The notes below the pieces were generated by a model. That model was not told the origin of the DNA, searched no databases, and was given only the letters and a program-made list of their open reading frames with translations. Made by a program: the position numbers and the translations under genes. A stretch of 64,000 bases of DNA, taken from assembly GCF_001730225.1 (NCBI RefSeq), contig NZ_MIJE01000003.1, positions 1-64,000 on the forward strand. The letters are read 5' to 3'. Source of the stretch: Desulfuribacillus alkaliarsenatis. GTDB lineage: Bacteria; Bacillota; Bacilli; Desulfuribacillales; Desulfuribacillaceae. The number at the start of each line of letters is the position of its first letter. Positions within the stretch are counted from its first letter, which is position 1. Positions 57,280-64,000 of the stretch are shown here, in pieces.

Positions 57280-57906
57280 TCAAAACGATATCCTATACAA
57301 TGGTAAAAGACGCTCGAAGGTATCTTCAATTTTTTGTAGAAACTGTTGACCATCCATGTTAATGACGGTATTTTTATCTAGCTCAATACCGCAAGTGATT
57401 TCGCTTTTTTTCACAGTTTTGAGCTTCTCTATGTATTCATTGAATAGCTCGTCACTCATATTATGATGGACATGTTCGCCATGAGGCTTGGTGTGGTCTA
57501 GGGACCAGGTATAGTTAGCGGGAATTTGCTGCTTAATTGCTGTCAGCTGTTTTGCTAAATTGTCTGCAAAGACAGTTTTGTTCTGGGATTCATAGATAAT
57601 GGCAAAGTCGATATACGCATGGGTAGACCAAATGCCCACCTGGAAGTGCGGTAAAGCTTTGTAACCCCGAGGGTTAGTGGAAAATGCCACCCAAGTATCA
57701 TCTGGCGGATTTACCGTTCTGCGAGCATGCCTTGCTACATGTGGATAGATTGGCTGTCCTAGCTTTGCACTTAAGAATGGAGCTATGTGCTCTCCTATTG
57801 CCGTTAACTTTGGCCTAACTGTAGTTAAAATAGCAGCCATGCGTGGGTCTAGCCCATGTACATTTAAAACGTCAAAATCCGCAATATCAAATCCTGTAAA
57901 ACTCAT
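57280..57906 (-). CDS. DUF1054/YktB family protein
   Basis: A 208-residue protein of the YktB (UPF0637) family, recognised by the FDIADFDVLNVHGLDPRM start and the segment HARRTVNPPDDTWVAFSTNP. The function is not known to me. It has no signal peptide or membrane segment. It is transcribed against its neighbours, convergent with ppaX and divergent from the phosphodiesterase gene. GGAGCTGAAT lies just upstream of the ATG on its strand. Confidence 0.85.
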   Translation of the reverse strand: MSFTGFDIADFDVLNVHGLDPRMAAILTTVRPKLTAIGEHIAPFLSAKLGQPIYPHVARHARRTVNPPDDTWVAFSTNPRGYKALPHFQVGIWSTHAYIDFAIIYESQNKTVFADNLAKQLTAIKQQIPANYTWSLDHTKPHGEHVHHNMSDELFNEYIEKLKTVKKSEITCGIELDKNTVINMDGQQFLQKIEDTFERLLPLYRISF

Positions 57907-58077
57907 TAAATTCAGCTCCTATCATTAGTATCACTGTAAGATTTAAATAGTATTTGAAAGCTAGCTAGATTTTATCAAAATCTAATTTAGGAAGCGAATT
58001 GAAAGCTTTAATAATAAAGAAAACTTAATCAGATGGAGCTTGTAGAATGACTAGTTTTTAGCGAAAGGATGGTTGCT

Positions 58078-58581
58078 ATGGAAAAAATAAAAATAGGAAT
58101 CGTTTCCGATACCCATGGCATTTTAAGGCCTGAAGTTGTTAAAGAACTGCAAGGAGTAGATAGGATTTTACATGCTGGTGACATTGTTGGTCTGGATATA
58201 ATTGAAGAGCTAGAGCGAATAGCCCCAGTCTATGCGGTGCGAGGTAATTGTGACCATGGTGAATGGTCAATGAAATTTCCGAAAACGGATTTAATACAAC
58301 TAGGAGAAGCTAGCATCTACTTATTACATAATTTATACGAAATAGATATTGCACCAGGTGCTGCGGGGGTTAATATAATTATATGTGGACATAGCCATCA
58401 GCCAGCCTTTGAAGAAAAAGCAGGAATAGTCTATATTAATCCAGGCAGTTGTGGACCTAGGCGTTTCAGTCTGCCGATTTCCATGGCGATTATGGAGTTA
58501 GAATCCAGACAATGCAAGGTGCAGTTTATAAATTTAGAGCGTCCTAAGGATACTAACACATATACTACAGTCTTAGAGTAA
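58078..58581 (+). CDS. YfcE/MJ0936-type metallophosphoesterase
   Basis: A 167-residue calcineurin-like phosphoesterase. The metal-binding motifs appear in order: GIVSDTHG (about 6-13), LHAGDIVG, VRGNCDHG, and the paired His in ICGHSHQP, then NPGSCGPRR. Members of this family hydrolyse phosphodiesters with Mn; the physiological substrate is unknown. AAAGGA lies 8 bases before the ATG at 58078; the upstream in-frame ATG at 58069 overlaps that site. A strong terminator follows. Confidence 0.9.
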   Translation: MEKIKIGIVSDTHGILRPEVVKELQGVDRILHAGDIVGLDIIEELERIAPVYAVRGNCDHGEWSMKFPKTDLIQLGEASIYLLHNLYEIDIAPGAAGVNIIICGHSHQPAFEEKAGIVYINPGSCGPRRFSLPISMAIMELESRQCKVQFINLERPKDTNTYTTVLE

Positions 58582-58583
58582 CC

Positions 58584-58613
58584 CCCCTTGTACATTATAC
58601 AAGGGGATTTTTG
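58584..58613 (+). terminator. Terminator after the phosphoesterase gene
   Basis: 9-bp perfect stem CCCCTTGTA/TACAAGGGG (58584-58592, 58598-58606), 5-base loop, then ATTTTTG. Confidence 0.92.
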
Positions 58614-58657
58614 TCTTGACAGCGTTAGTAGTGCCATGTTAGGATATTAGAAATATA

Positions 58658-58690
58658 CCTGCACTTTATTATGGTAGCAGGCTAAAGTGC
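58658..58690 (+). promoter_or_regulatory. Possible leader hairpins before hisZ
   Basis: Two overlapping stems that cannot form fully together: CCTGC/GCAGG (58658-58662, 58677-58681) and GCACTTTA/TAAAGTGC (58661-58668, 58683-58690). TTGACA at 58616 with TAGGAT at 58640 could be the promoter. No T-box consensus or His-codon leader peptide was found, so control by these stems is only a suggestion. Confidence 0.35.
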
Positions 58691-58733
58691 TAAAGGGATT
58701 AGTAATACCTAACTGGCATTGGAGGAGAGAAAC

Positions 58734-59951
58734 ATGGCAAAACCACTTGTGTTTGAAAAACCATTAGGTGTAAGAGATTATCTACCAGGAGAAGTGCGCT
58801 GGAAGAAGGAAGTTGAGCGGAGAATAGGGAGCTGTTTAGAATTATGGGGATACCAAGAAATTATTACCCCAGCTTTAGAGTATTTTGATACGATTGGCGG
58901 CTGCAGTAATATTTTGCAGCATAGACTTTATAAATTAATTGACCGGAACGGTAAGACTCTAGTTTTACGTCCAGATATGACTACACCAATAGCTAGGGTT
59001 GTAGCGTCGTTACTTAAAGATGAACCTCTGCCGATGCGCTTATGCTATAATACATCCATTTATCGGATGCAAGAAAAAGACGCTGGGAAGGATGCTGAAT
59101 TCTTTCAATCTGGCGTAGAGCTAATTGGTAGTGATGAGCCATATGCAGATGCAGAGGTGGTAGCCTTAGCTGCTGAGGCGCTAAAAGCCGCTGGATTAGA
59201 TAATTTTAAAATTGCCATAGGAGAGACGTCGTTTCTAGATTCTTTTCTAAATGAGAAAGCACCTGCGTATGTTTCAGAATTAAAGCAAATCTTGATTAAA
59301 CAAGATTATGTTGGCTGGAGCGAATACGTAAAGTCGCTTTCAATTGATGAAGAGACACGCAAATCATTATTAACGTTACCTAAGCTCCAGGGCGACCGTA
59401 GCATGATTGCTAAAGCTCGAACTTTAGTTAAGAACGAGAAAGCAATTAATGCACTAATTTATCTTGATCAGGTATGGGATATTTTGGAGAATTACGATGT
59501 ATCAAAATATATGCATATAGATTTCACAACCCTTAGAGGTCAGGACTACTATACGGGCATGATTTTCGAGGTGTATGCACCCCCTGTAGGCTTTCCTATT
59601 TGTGGCGGTGGACGATATAACGATTTAATTAGTGAGTTTGGTAGAAAGGCTCCTGCAGTCGGTTTTGGTATCTGGGTAGAGCGCCTTATTGAAGCATTGA
59701 GTATGGAAGACCAAGCATCTGACACATATCTACTTCTATTTAATCAAGAACAGCAGGCAGAGCTACAGGCCGCTATTGAACAGGCGAAACTATGGCGTCA
59801 GCAAGGCTACAAGGTGGAAGTAATAGGCTGTGCAAAGGCTGACTTAGCGTCTGTAATGGAGGCGCGCAAGCAAAATCTACATTATGCTGAGGTTTGGGAC
59901 TATGATACGTGGAGCGTTAAATCGCCAGCTTCGTTAAAGGGGGAACAGTAA
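58734..59951 (+). CDS. hisZ: ATP phosphoribosyltransferase regulatory subunit
   Basis: A 405-residue HisZ, a paralogue of histidyl-tRNA synthetase that lacks charging activity and gives histidine feedback to the short HisG. Class II synthetase-like motifs remain: [52 protein letters not shown] and [16 protein letters not shown] lies 7 bases before the ATG at 58734. It begins the histidine operon hisZ-G-D-B-H-A. A true HisRS would be longer at the C-terminus with an anticodon-binding domain. Downstream hisG starts after one base. Confidence 0.93.
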   Translation: MAKPLVFEKPLGVRDYLPGEVRWKKEVERRIGSCLELWGYQEIITPALEYFDTIGGCSNILQHRLYKLIDRNGKTLVLRPDMTTPIARVVASLLKDEPLPMRLCYNTSIYRMQEKDAGKDAEFFQSGVELIGSDEPYADAEVVALAAEALKAAGLDNFKIAIGETSFLDSFLNEKAPAYVSELKQILIKQDYVGWSEYVKSLSIDEETRKSLLTLPKLQGDRSMIAKARTLVKNEKAINALIYLDQVWDILENYDVSKYMHIDFTTLRGQDYYTGMIFEVYAPPVGFPICGGGRYNDLISEFGRKAPAVGFGIWVERLIEALSMEDQASDTYLLLFNQEQQAELQAAIEQAKLWRQQGYKVEVIGCAKADLASVMEARKQNLHYAEVWDYDTWSVKSPASLKGEQ

Positions 59952-59952
59952 C

Positions 59953-60585
59953 ATGGAAAAGCTAGTCGTTGCCCTGCCAAAGGGAAGGATTATGTATGAA
60001 GCTATTGAAATGCTTAGAGAATGTGGCTTTTCCTTACCTAAAAACGGCGACTTATCTCGCAAGCTAATCATCGAAGATGAGTCGGCACAGATGACCTTTA
60101 TTCTGGCTAAACCATCTGATGTTCCCATCTATGTAGAGTACGGGGCCGCCGACCTAGGAGTTGTCGGTAAGGACGTTTTACTAGAGGAAAATCGTGATGT
60201 GTATGAATTACTAGACTTAAAAATAGCTGCCTGTAGACTGTGTGTTGCGGGGATGCCTAATACAAAATATCGGATGATTCCTAGAATCGCTACTAAGTTC
60301 TCCCGTGTCGCTTCAGATTATTTCCGACAGCAGGGTAAGCAGGTAGAAATTATCAAACTTAATGGCTCAATTGAAATAGCGCCACTCATCGGCTTGGCAG
60401 ATTGCATCGTAGATATAGTTTCAACGGGTAGAACGCTCAAGGAAAACGGTCTTGTAGAGCTAGAAGAAATTATGCCAATTACCAGTCGTTTGATTGCGAA
60501 CCGTATGAGCTACCGTATGAAGCATAGCGAGATAACTCATATAGTAGATACCTTAGAGAAAACAATAACCAATAACAATGGTTAA
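59953..60585 (+). CDS. hisG: ATP phosphoribosyltransferase, short form
   Basis: A 210-residue catalytic subunit for the first step of histidine synthesis, joining PRPP to ATP. It lacks the C-terminal regulatory domain of long HisG, which fits the presence of hisZ just upstream. Visible: [16 protein letters not shown] at the start, [17 protein letters not shown], and the PRPP loop [14 protein letters not shown] near residue 160. The ATG follows the hisZ stop by 1 base. Confidence 0.96.
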   Translation: MEKLVVALPKGRIMYEAIEMLRECGFSLPKNGDLSRKLIIEDESAQMTFILAKPSDVPIYVEYGAADLGVVGKDVLLEENRDVYELLDLKIAACRLCVAGMPNTKYRMIPRIATKFSRVASDYFRQQGKQVEIIKLNGSIEIAPLIGLADCIVDIVSTGRTLKENGLVELEEIMPITSRLIANRMSYRMKHSEITHIVDTLEKTITNNNG

Positions 60586-60621
60586 ACGATAGCTAATAAC
60601 AATAGTTAAGGGGGGAACTAA

Positions 60622-61902
60622 GTGGTAGATATTCAAATACTTGACGCGAAGGACTTTAAATATGAGCGAGATGTAGAGACGGGCACTGAGCAGCAGCTGA
60701 CAGCCGTTATGAGCATAATAAATGAAGTGAAGACTAAGGGTGACGCAGCGGTTAAAAGTTTAACCAAGCAATTTGACAAAGTAGAGCTTAATGAGCTAAG
60801 GGTTTCAGAGGCTGAGATAGAAGCAGCCTACACTAAGCTTGCTCCAGAACTAATTGAAATCATCCGTGATGCAAAAGAAAACATTACAAAATATCATGAA
60901 AAACAGAAGCAAAACTCTTGGTTCTCTACGCAAGAAAACGGTACAATACTGGGTCAAAAGGTTACTCCCTTAGATCGCGTAGGCGTATACGTTCCAGGGG
61001 GAACTGCAGCATATCCTTCATCAGTGTTAATGAATGTGCTGCCTGCACAAATTGCTGGCGTTAAAGAAATCGTAATGTGTACACCACCAGGGCAGGACGG
61101 AATCCCGGCAGCTATACTTGTAGCTGCTAAGGAATGTGGGGTTACGGAAATCTATCGAATTGGTGGAGCACAGGCGGTTGCAGCCATGGCATATGGTACG
61201 GAATCAATTGCTAGGGTCGACAAGATAACGGGACCAGGAAACATTTATGTTGCTATAGCCAAGAAAATGGTCTTTGGTGTAGTCGATATTGACATGATTG
61301 CTGGACCGAGTGAAATACTAGTTGCCTGTGATGAAAAAGCTACGCCAGCTTATGCAGCAGCAGATATGCTCTCTCAAGCTGAGCACGACGTATTAGCAGC
61401 AGCTTATTGTGTTACAACCTCGAGGCAGCAGGCGGAAGAAATTCGCCAGGAGCTTGCTAAACAGCTTCTTGAACTAGATCGGAACGAAATTGCTAAACAA
61501 TCATTAGAGCAGCAGGGTAAAATTATTATAGTAGCAAATCGCGAAGAATTGCTTGCGGTAATTAACGATATAGCACCAGAGCACCTGGAGATGATGGTTG
61601 AAGAACCATTCTCTTACCTTGGAGAAATCAGACATGCTGGCGCAATATTCTTAGGGCCATATAGCTCAGAACCAGTAGGGGACTATTTTGCAGGGCCGAA
61701 TCATGTATTACCGACAAGTGGTACTGCAAGATTTTCTTCACCGTTATCAGTAGATGATTTCATAAAAAAATCGAGTGTTATCTATTATAGTAAGGAAGCC
61801 TTGAAAGCAAATGGCAGAAAGATTGTATCCTTTGCTAATGAAGAGGGCTTAGATGCCCATGGTAAAGCCGTAGCGATACGCTTGGAAATGGAGGGGTTGT
61901 AA
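60622..61902 (+). CDS. hisD: Histidinol dehydrogenase
   Basis: A 426-residue zinc enzyme oxidising histidinol to histidine with two NAD, the last pathway step. Motifs: [20 protein letters not shown] (about 112-131), [36 protein letters not shown] and [15 protein letters not shown], plus the C-terminal [14 protein letters not shown]. The GTG at 60622 has AGGGGGGAA upstream. A 36-base gap follows hisG with a short direct repeat (AATAACAATGGTTAA-like). hisB starts 1 base after the stop. Confidence 0.97.
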   Translation: MVDIQILDAKDFKYERDVETGTEQQLTAVMSIINEVKTKGDAAVKSLTKQFDKVELNELRVSEAEIEAAYTKLAPELIEIIRDAKENITKYHEKQKQNSWFSTQENGTILGQKVTPLDRVGVYVPGGTAAYPSSVLMNVLPAQIAGVKEIVMCTPPGQDGIPAAILVAAKECGVTEIYRIGGAQAVAAMAYGTESIARVDKITGPGNIYVAIAKKMVFGVVDIDMIAGPSEILVACDEKATPAYAAADMLSQAEHDVLAAAYCVTTSRQQAEEIRQELAKQLLELDRNEIAKQSLEQQGKIIIVANREELLAVINDIAPEHLEMMVEEPFSYLGEIRHAGAIFLGPYSSEPVGDYFAGPNHVLPTSGTARFSSPLSVDDFIKKSSVIYYSKEALKANGRKIVSFANEEGLDAHGKAVAIRLEMEGL

Positions 61903-61903
61903 A

Positions 61904-62494
61904 ATGACAACACGCACCGCAGAACTGACGAGAGAAACGCAAGAAACAAAAATTGCTGTCAAATTAAATATCGATGGTACTGGAAAGAGAGACATCCAGA
62001 CAGATGTACCATTTATGACACACATGTTAGATTTATGGGCAAAGCACGGGTCTTTCGACTTAGAAATCAAAGGCTTTGGCGATATTGAAATCGACGATCA
62101 CCATACTACAGAAGACATGGGGATTACATTAGGGCAAGCCTTTAACAAGGCCTTAGGTGATAAAGCAGGTATTAAACGCTATGGTCACGCACTAGTCCCG
62201 ATGGATGAAGCATTGGCTGAGGTAATTGTTGATTTAAGCAATCGCCCACATTTAGAGTATCGTGCTGAATACCCAACTGATACCGTCGGTAACTTTTCTG
62301 TTGAGCTTGTGGAAGAATTTCTGTGGAAATTTGCGCTAGAAGCTCGGATAACCTTACATGTTCGAATTCACTACGGCAAAAATACACATCACATGGTTGA
62401 GGGGATTTTCAAAGCCCTAGGACGAGCATTAGATGACGCGACACAACTTGATTCACGGGTACAAGGGGTACTCTCTACGAAGGGAGCATTATAA
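61904..62494 (+). CDS. hisB: Imidazoleglycerol-phosphate dehydratase
   Basis: A 196-residue monofunctional HisB that dehydrates imidazoleglycerol phosphate. The metal-binding signatures are intact: IDDHHTTEDMGITLG (about 65-79) and the C-terminal HVRIHYGKNTHHMVEGIFKA (about 150-169); PFMTHMLDLWAKHG lies near 35. No histidinol-phosphatase domain is fused. It sits between hisD and hisH with 1-2 base gaps, as in a tightly packed operon. Confidence 0.97.
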   Translation: MTTRTAELTRETQETKIAVKLNIDGTGKRDIQTDVPFMTHMLDLWAKHGSFDLEIKGFGDIEIDDHHTTEDMGITLGQAFNKALGDKAGIKRYGHALVPMDEALAEVIVDLSNRPHLEYRAEYPTDTVGNFSVELVEEFLWKFALEARITLHVRIHYGKNTHHMVEGIFKALGRALDDATQLDSRVQGVLSTKGAL

Positions 62495-62496
62495 CA

Positions 62497-63111
62497 GTGA
62501 TTGCAGTTATTGATTATGGGATGGGCAACTTGCGAAGTGTTACGAAGGCCCTTGAAAAATTAGGCTACGAGCCACAAATTGTCGATAAGCCCGGACAGCT
62601 TAAAGACGCGAACGGTGTTATTTTACCAGGAGTAGGAGCCTTTGGGGATGCCATGGAAAACCTCCAAACCCAAAATTTCATTCCAGCTATAAAAGAGTTC
62701 ATAAACACTGGCAAACCTTTCCTGGGCATTTGCTTAGGTATGCAGCTACTATTTGACAGTAGCAATGAGATGGGAGAGCATCAAGGACTCGGATTAATAC
62801 CTGGAAAAGTTGTCCGCTTTCAAGGGAACTTTAAAGTTCCACAGATGGGCTGGAATCAACTACAGCTTCATGATGACAATCACTATATATTTAATAATAT
62901 TAGTACGGGCGGTCATGTATATTTCGTACACTCTTACCATGCTAAAGTGGATAATCCAGACCACGTCCTAGCGACCACTGATTACCATAGCGATGTAACT
63001 GCTATTGTTGGAAGAGATAATATCGTTGGTATGCAATTCCACCCTGAGAAAAGTAGTGAGGTTGGGTTGCAACTGTTGAGGAATTTTGGTGAGAGATGTA
63101 GCAGCGAATAG
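62497..63111 (+). CDS. hisH: Imidazole glycerol phosphate synthase, glutaminase subunit
   Basis: A 204-residue class I glutamine amidotransferase that feeds ammonia to HisF. IDYGMGNLRSVTKALEKLGY is the N-terminal signature; the nucleophile Cys is in FLGICLGMQLLFD (about residue 80) and the catalytic His-Glu in GMQFHPEKSSEVG. GTG start 2 bases after hisB. Its 3' end abuts structured repeat 6A, which starts 5 bases before the stop codon ends. hisA follows only after 745 bases. Confidence 0.96.
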   Translation: MIAVIDYGMGNLRSVTKALEKLGYEPQIVDKPGQLKDANGVILPGVGAFGDAMENLQTQNFIPAIKEFINTGKPFLGICLGMQLLFDSSNEMGEHQGLGLIPGKVVRFQGNFKVPQMGWNQLQLHDDNHYIFNNISTGGHVYFVHSYHAKVDNPDHVLATTDYHSDVTAIVGRDNIVGMQFHPEKSSEVGLQLLRNFGERCSSE

Positions 63112-63296
63112 CTGGCTATGATATCAATTTACTCGCCAAAGCCTACAGCATTAAGTATTGCTAAGGCTCGGTCTGTCAAAGCTCCAAACTCGCCCTAAGG
63201 GGCTCAAACAGGAGGAGCTTAACTTGCCAGAACTTCGTCAAGCACTACTAAATGCTTTCACCAAAGCTCGCTCATCGACACCACAGCCAGCTATTC
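63106..63296 (-). repeat. Structured intergenic repeat, copy 6A
   Basis: 191 bp, overlapping the last 6 bases of hisH. The outer arms 63106-63128 and 63274-63296 pair at 23 positions: 19 Watson-Crick and four G:U on the minus strand. Inner stem GCATTAAGTATTGC/GCACTACTAAATGC; central stem AAGCTCC/GGAGCTT around loop AAACTCGCC...GGCTCAAACAGG. First of several copies filling the hisH-hisA gap. Confidence 0.88.
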
Positions 63297-63356
63297 TGAA
63301 GCAAACATAGTATAGTATGAAGCGGATGAATTAAAGTGGGAGGAGTGTGCAGAATG

Positions 63357-63468
63357 CACTCGCACAAACCGCTCAAACAGGTGAAGCTTTTTGCGGAAAT
63401 CTTCGCTAAGTAATTTTAGCAAAGCCTCCAGCAAAGTTCACATAGCCGAACACATCCCCCACGCACTA
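63357..63468 (-). repeat. Truncated structured repeat, copy 6A'
   Basis: Only the right half is present, starting in the central loop (ACTCGCACAAACCGCTCAAA, shared with copy 1A at 9656) and running through TTCGCTAAGTAATTTTAGCAAAG to the right end. The left arms are missing, so the full fold cannot form. Confidence 0.75.
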
Positions 63469-63483
63469 CTTAAAGCGGGATGA

Positions 63484-63610
63484 CACAGCCAGCTATTCTG
63501 AAGAAGACATAACATATAAGTGGAACGACAGCACATCCAGCTATTCAAAGCAGACATAACATATAAGCGAGACGACACCGTAACCATATATTTTGAAGCA
63601 GACATAGTAT
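63484..63610. repeat. Tandem copies of the repeat-family end, about 46 bp each
   Basis: Three degenerate units, near 63484, 63530 and 63576, each reading roughly CAGCCAGCTATTCTGAAG followed by AGACATAACATATAAG. The same end motif follows copy 6A at 63285. They repeat the outer arm and flank of the GAATAGCTGGC type without the rest of the element. Confidence 0.75.
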
Positions 63611-63621
63611 TGTTATACTAA

Positions 63622-63810
63622 GTGAGTGGGAATATTTTGATGAGCGACCTATAGCGGAAGGTTGTTTAACATTTCTTAGTGAAGGATTGCCAGAAACTCC
63701 AACTGTCTGACCGGAGGGTAGTGTCCGGAGGGAGTTTTGGAGTTTGGCTGTCCGAGCTTAGAAATGTAACAACCGAAAGCAGGGGAGCGAATTAAAATGT
63801 TTCTACTCAC
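63622..63810 (+). repeat. Structured intergenic repeat, copy 6B
   Basis: 189 bp. The outer arm 63622-63641 pairs with 63791-63810: 16 Watson-Crick and four G:U on this strand. The central stem AAACTCCAA/TTTGGAGTTT has a longer loop with CTGTCTGACCGGAGGG. Sense strand +, 47 bases before hisA. Confidence 0.82.
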
Positions 63811-63856
63811 GTCAATTTAACTTCAATCACTAACTAAATTTTGAGGAGGAACACAC

Positions 63857-64000
63857 ATGACCTTTACCATCTACCCAGCCATCGACATGCGCGACGGCAA
63901 ATGCGTACGACTTTTTAAAGGAGATTTCAATCAGGAGACGGTCTATCACCAAAATCCTGTGGAAGTATATAAGACATGGGTCGAGCAGGGGGCGAAATTT
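63857..64000 (+). CDS. hisA: HisA, phosphoribosylformimino-AICAR-phosphate isomerase, 5' part
   Basis: The first 48 residues of HisA, cut by the right edge of the window. The start [20 protein letters not shown] carries the catalytic Asp of the first beta strand of the (beta/alpha)8 barrel. GAGGAGG lies 7 bases before the ATG. It catalyses the ring-opening isomerisation in histidine synthesis. Normally it follows hisH directly; here repeats 6A to 6B intervene. Confidence 0.93.
   Translation, partial: MTFTIYPAIDMRDGKCVRLFKGDFNQETVYHQNPVEVYKTWVEQGAKF

Noticed and set aside
9580-63810. CRISPR array or REP-type short palindromes
   Set aside because: The repeats are about 180 bp, dispersed, lack regular spacers and have no cas genes nearby; they are also much larger than REP units.

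Overview
This window looks like a chromosome segment from a low-GC, flagellated, endospore-forming Gram-positive bacterium of the Bacillales type; I cannot name the species. The reasons are a gerA-type germinant receptor operon, sigma-A and sigma-D type promoters with strong Shine-Dalgarno sites, a prfB gene with the classical +1 recoding site, and a gene order that follows Bacillus subtilis: fliD/flaG/fliT, hpf, secA, prfB, cccB-like cytochrome, ftsEX, ctpB, minJ-like, uvrBA, pspC/yvlD, lgt, ppaX, hisZGDBHA. Nearly all genes are on the + strand.

Layout. 1-1667: end of a flagellar cluster, with a disrupted fliD. 1699-2078: a terminator, then a dense DnaA-box cluster. 2131-5696: amino-acid ABC transporter whose binding protein is separated from permease and ATPase by a Cys-rich protein and a rubrerythrin. 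5854-9551: hpf, a small membrane protein and secA. 10141-14035: gerAA-AB-AC. 14145-18616: prfB, yitT, split transketolase and cytochrome c. 18921-32642: argC-J-B-D-carA-carB-argF-argG-argH under an ARG box. 32829-33392 (-): beta-carbonic anhydrase. 33617-39377: FliK-like protein, FhlB-like protein, FliS, flagellin and YaaR. 39820-46658: ftsEX, M23 hydrolase, CtpB, MinJ-like protein and a CheA-P2/CheW fusion. 46854-53629: uvrB, uvrA, GT51 transglycosylase, PspC and YvlD. 53812-58581: LysM/G5/M23 protein, lgt, ppaX, yktB (-) and a phosphodiesterase. 58734-64000: hisZ-G-D-B-H and the start of hisA.

The most unusual content is a family of large structured intergenic repeats at six loci (about 9.6-10.1, 21.3-21.7, 28.4-28.8, 39.5, 48.8-49.4 and 63.1-63.8 kb), about 180-195 bp per full copy. 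They carry no believable ORF and fold into a long outer stem, an inner stem and a central stem with a conserved loop. Stem sequences differ between copies but stay complementary. In the outer stems nearly all non-Watson-Crick positions would be G:U if one particular strand is the functional molecule, whichever way the copy lies in the chromosome; this points to an RNA or single-stranded nucleic acid with a defined sense strand. Copies occur mostly as divergent pairs, lie between operon partners (argJ/argB, carB/argF, uvrB/uvrA, hisH/hisA), and show nested, internally deleted and truncated forms. I do not recognise the family.

The second notable item is seven perfect DnaA boxes between 1740 and 2028, with no dnaA in view. 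No tRNA, rRNA, CRISPR array or transposase gene was recognised.
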